NCBI GenBank assembly: GCA_022241785.1 | Contig: JAKOMP010000003.1 | Coordinates: forward strand, 1 to 64,000 | Source of the DNA: Cyanocohniella sp. LLY | GTDB lineage: Bacteria > Cyanobacteriota > Cyanobacteriia > Cyanobacteriales > Nostocaceae | DNA: 64,000 nucleotides | Direction: 5' to 3' | In this document: in pieces, positions 63,830 to 64,000 of the stretch | Layout of the letters: each line of letters opens with the position of its first letter | How positions within the stretch are numbered: position 1 is the stretch's first letter | Position numbers and translations under genes: made by a program | Notes under the pieces: generated by a model | What the model saw: the letters and a program-made list of their open reading frames with translations, nothing else | Told to the model about the DNA's origin: nothing | Databases searched by the model: none

Positions 63830-64000
63830 ATGGTACATTCATCACCAAGACCCAAATTACCACTACCACCACCACTTGTAGGCTCAGAAGTTGGTTCTTT
63901 TACTGAGTTCACAGTTACGCAAAGAATCCCTGCAATTGCTCGTAAAGTGGTCGTGGAAAATAATTTTTCACCGGAAATTAATACCAATTTAGAAAGCCTG
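63830..64000 (+). CDS. DUF89-like (ARMT1/damage-control phosphatase) protein, N-terminal part
   Basis: An open frame runs off the window end. It starts at an ATG with CGAGGGTG upstream and reads MVHSSPRPKLPLPPP, then GSFTEFTVTQRIPAIARKVV and ENNFSPEINTNLESL. The R-x-P-x-I-x-x-x-V pattern is typical of the start of DUF89 proteins. Only 57 residues are visible, so the family call is tentative. Confidence 0.6.
   Translation, partial: MVHSSPRPKLPLPPPLVGSEVGSFTEFTVTQRIPAIARKVVVENNFSPEINTNLESL

Overview
The window looks like a chromosomal segment of a filamentous, heterocyst-forming cyanobacterium of the Nostoc/Anabaena type (Nostocales). The evidence is photosystem II genes (psbZ, a Psb35-like gene), a desC-desA-desB acyl-lipid desaturase cluster, a bciB-type 8-vinyl reductase, a HetP-family heterocyst gene, alkaline/neutral invertases, many HIP1 octamers (GCGATCGC) and heptameric short tandem repeats typical of this group. 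GC content is moderate and intergenic DNA is often AT-rich. No genus or species is claimed.

Layout. 0-7 kb: a transposase tail, a DHH-CBS-tRNA nucleotidyltransferase fusion, psbZ, ribH, tRNA-Gly(GCC), a divergent proA-like gene and a GNAT gene. 7-10 kb: a DUF2891 gene, a VapBC-type pair and a Uma2 nuclease. 9.7-13.1 kb: the three desaturases. 13-16 kb: a PLP enzyme, a GxxExxY gene with flanking hairpin DNA, and bciB. 16.3-19.6 kb: a three-gene module combining a PspA/Vipp1-like protein that contains a Gly-rich membrane region, a lipoprotein, and a protein with the same Gly-rich region followed by WD40 repeats and a J domain. 20.4-23.6 kb: tandem GH100 invertase genes, the second lacking the catalytic Asp. 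23.9-32.3 kb: housekeeping and photosystem genes (rsmB, TerB-like, Psb35-like, an old yellow enzyme, YjbQ, Nif3, an MBL-fold hydrolase) and an unlisted 40-residue membrane protein.

32.5-43.5 kb is accessory DNA: a heptamer array, operator-like repeats, ParA and a ribbon-helix-helix partner, a tyrosine recombinase, a five-PAS histidine kinase, a Uma2 gene bracketed by inverted repeats, an antitoxin with a truncated VapC fused tail-to-tail to a truncated caspase-FGE gene, a GIY-YIG gene and a trypco1-like gene. 43.8-54.9 kb: rsmA-ispE, a two-component pair, a long AT-rich gap, hetP, a trpC paralogue, an HtrA protease, an amidase/TauE pair and a DUF5684 protein. 55-61.9 kb is a minus-strand operon that looks like an NTPase-controlled conflict system: an unknown protein, TIR plus degenerate STAND-like protein, MoxR ATPase, VWA-like protein and two FGE/C-type-lectin-fold proteins. 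The FGE C-termini show a codon pattern like that of diversity-generating-retroelement targets. The window ends with an NAD(P)-binding protein, a class II glutamine amidotransferase and the start of a DUF89-like gene.

The strongest candidates for undescribed biology are the PspA-like/lipoprotein/J-domain module at 16.3-19.6 kb and the TIR-MoxR-VWA-FGE operon with its possible variable regions. All family assignments come from reading motifs by eye; no database search was run.
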